Source: an uncultured beta proteobacterium
Lineage (GTDB): Bacteria > Pseudomonadota > Gammaproteobacteria > Burkholderiales > Rhodocyclaceae
NCBI GenBank assembly: GCA_903910495.1
Contig: CAIVZW010000647.1
Span: forward strand, 1 to 5,821
Length of the DNA stretch: 5,821 nt
Direction of reading: 5' to 3'
Position 1 is the first letter of the stretch, and each line of letters opens with the position of its first letter. Both the position numbers and the translations under genes were made by a program. Shown here one piece after another: positions 4,924-5,821 of this stretch. The notes below the pieces were generated by a model that did not search any database, was not told the DNA's origin, and saw nothing but the letters and a program-made list of their open reading frames with translations.

Positions 4924-5821
4924 TCATGGCGGGCCTGGGCCTGCTCTTTCAGGTCGAAGTGCTTGTCCCAATGTTGCTGGCCTCCATCTTCGGACTCGCC
5001 GTAGGCGCGATTCCCGGTTTGACTGCATCCATGGCGGTCTCGATGCTGGTGCCACTAACCTTCTTCATGAGTCCTCTGGTGGCCATCTCGACGATCGTTG
5101 CGGTCAGTGCCATGGCCATCACCTCGGGCGACATCCCGGCGGCGCTGATCCGCATTCCCGGCACACCGGCGTCAGCGGCGTATGTGGAAGACAGCTATCG
5201 CATGACACAAAAGGGGCAGGCCGGATTGGTTCTGGGTACGTCTTTGGTGACATCGGCCATCGGCGGTATTTTCGGCACACTGTGCCTGATTTTTTTTGCG
5301 CCGGCACTGGCAGAATTCGCGCTGAATTTCAGTGCCTACGAGTTCTTCTGGCTGTGTCTTCTGGGCTTGTCGTGCGCGCTCATGGTTTCCAACGCATCTT
5401 TATTGAAGGGTGTTCTGGCACTGTTGCTGGGTTTGCTCCTTGCGCTCGTGGGGCTCGATCCGGTGGCCGGCCAGGCACGCTTTACCTTTGGTTCCACTGA
5501 AATGATTGGCGGCCTGGGTCTGGTCCCGGTCCTGGTCGGCATGTTTGCACTGCCGGAACTGATGCGTTACGCGATCAAACCCATCCCGCGTCTGATCGAC
5601 CACGTGACAGCCGATACCGGCAATATTTTTCGTGGCCTGTTCAAGGCATTGTGGCCGTACAAAAGCGGAATCATGCAAGGCAACGTGATCGGAACGCTCA
5701 TTGGTGCCTTACCGGGAGCTGGTGCGGATGTTGCGGCTTACGTGTCGTATGCCATCTCGAAGAAATTCTCCAAAACCCCGGAATTGTATGGGACGGGGCA
5801 TCTGGAAGGTGTTGCCGCGGC
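4914..5821 (+). CDS. tctA: TctA-family large membrane subunit of the tripartite tricarboxylate transporter (3' partial)
   Basis: The frame is open to the right edge, giving about 302 of the roughly 500 residues usual for TctA. It is the substrate-translocating inner-membrane subunit. Family blocks in order are GAIPGLTASMAV (31-42), IPGTPASAA (81-89), GLDPVAGQARFTFG (180-193), IGALPGAGADVAAYVSY (263-279) and GTGHLEGVAA at the very end. Long hydrophobic stretches occur at about 15-34, 40-70, 104-134, 143-180 and 196-214. Two starts are credible. ATG 4914 has agggag (4901-4906) 7 nt upstream and gives an N-terminus close to family length, overlapping tctB by 10 nt. ATG 4926 has ggaggtgatc directly upstream and begins 2 nt after the tctB stop. 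I list the longer one. The DSYRM segment (93-97) replaces the DGYPM more often seen in the family. Confidence 0.95.
   Translation, partial: MEVIMAGLGLLFQVEVLVPMLLASIFGLAVGAIPGLTASMAVSMLVPLTFFMSPLVAISTIVAVSAMAITSGDIPAALIRIPGTPASAAYVEDSYRMTQKGQAGLVLGTSLVTSAIGGIFGTLCLIFFAPALAEFALNFSAYEFFWLCLLGLSCALMVSNASLLKGVLALLLGLLLALVGLDPVAGQARFTFGSTEMIGGLGLVPVLVGMFALPELMRYAIKPIPRLIDHVTADTGNIFRGLFKALWPYKSGIMQGNVIGTLIGALPGAGADVAAYVSYAISKKFSKTPELYGTGHLEGVAA
4916..4925 (+). promoter_or_regulatory. Very strong Shine-Dalgarno sequence at the tctB/tctA junction
   Basis: ggaggtgatc is an exact 10-base complement of the usual 3' end of bacterial 16S rRNA (GATCACCTCC) and abuts ATG 4926. The ggagg core is 5 nt from that ATG. 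The element contains the tctB stop codon (TGA, 4921-4923), so terminating ribosomes could re-initiate directly. It supports 4926 as an alternative tctA start. Confidence 0.6.

Noticed and set aside
4811..5500. A + strand frame of 229 codons overlapping the tctB end and tctA
   Set aside because: The overlapping TctB and TctA frames have continuous family motifs. This frame is rich in Arg, Gly, His and Cys, typical of a shifted reading of GC-rich coding DNA.

Overview
The window carries a catabolic and transport cluster from a Pseudomonadota bacterium, most likely a beta-proteobacterium of the Burkholderiales. I infer this from the pairing of a Bug-type (TctC) solute-binding protein with TctB and TctA, a transporter class greatly expanded in that order, together with a moderate-to-high GC content. 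No rRNA, tRNA, CRISPR array or intact mobile element is visible. All credible genes lie on the + strand.

Left block (1-1921): an RraA-like / 4-hydroxy-4-methyl-2-oxoglutarate aldolase-like protein, whose 5' end lies outside the window, is followed after 88 nt by an enolase-superfamily dehydratase of the mandelate racemase subgroup. The dehydratase's active-site layout is close to that of galactonate dehydratase. Middle block (1922-3312): a 289-nt AT-rich intergenic region contains several inverted repeats. It is followed by a complete D-isomer-specific 2-hydroxyacid dehydrogenase, then a possible 41-codon ORF, and inside that ORF a strong rho-independent terminator candidate (about 3249-3270). 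Right block (3434-5821): a tightly packed tctC-tctB-tctA operon encodes a tripartite tricarboxylate transporter (TTT). TctA runs off the right edge after about 302 of the roughly 500 residues usual for the family.

Working model (inference): the Bug protein captures an organic acid, perhaps a sugar acid, in the periplasm and TctAB imports it. The enolase-superfamily enzyme dehydrates it to a 2-keto-3-deoxy acid. The RraA-like enzyme cleaves that product to pyruvate (or oxaloacetate) plus an aldehyde or second keto acid. The NAD-linked dehydrogenase interconverts a 2-keto and a D-2-hydroxy acid. The substrate cannot be read from the sequence.

The dehydrogenase and its flanks look richer in AT than the transporter genes, and the dehydrogenase has its own upstream repeats and downstream terminator. 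It may be a separately transcribed or later-acquired unit placed between the enzyme block and the transporter block. No regulator gene is visible.
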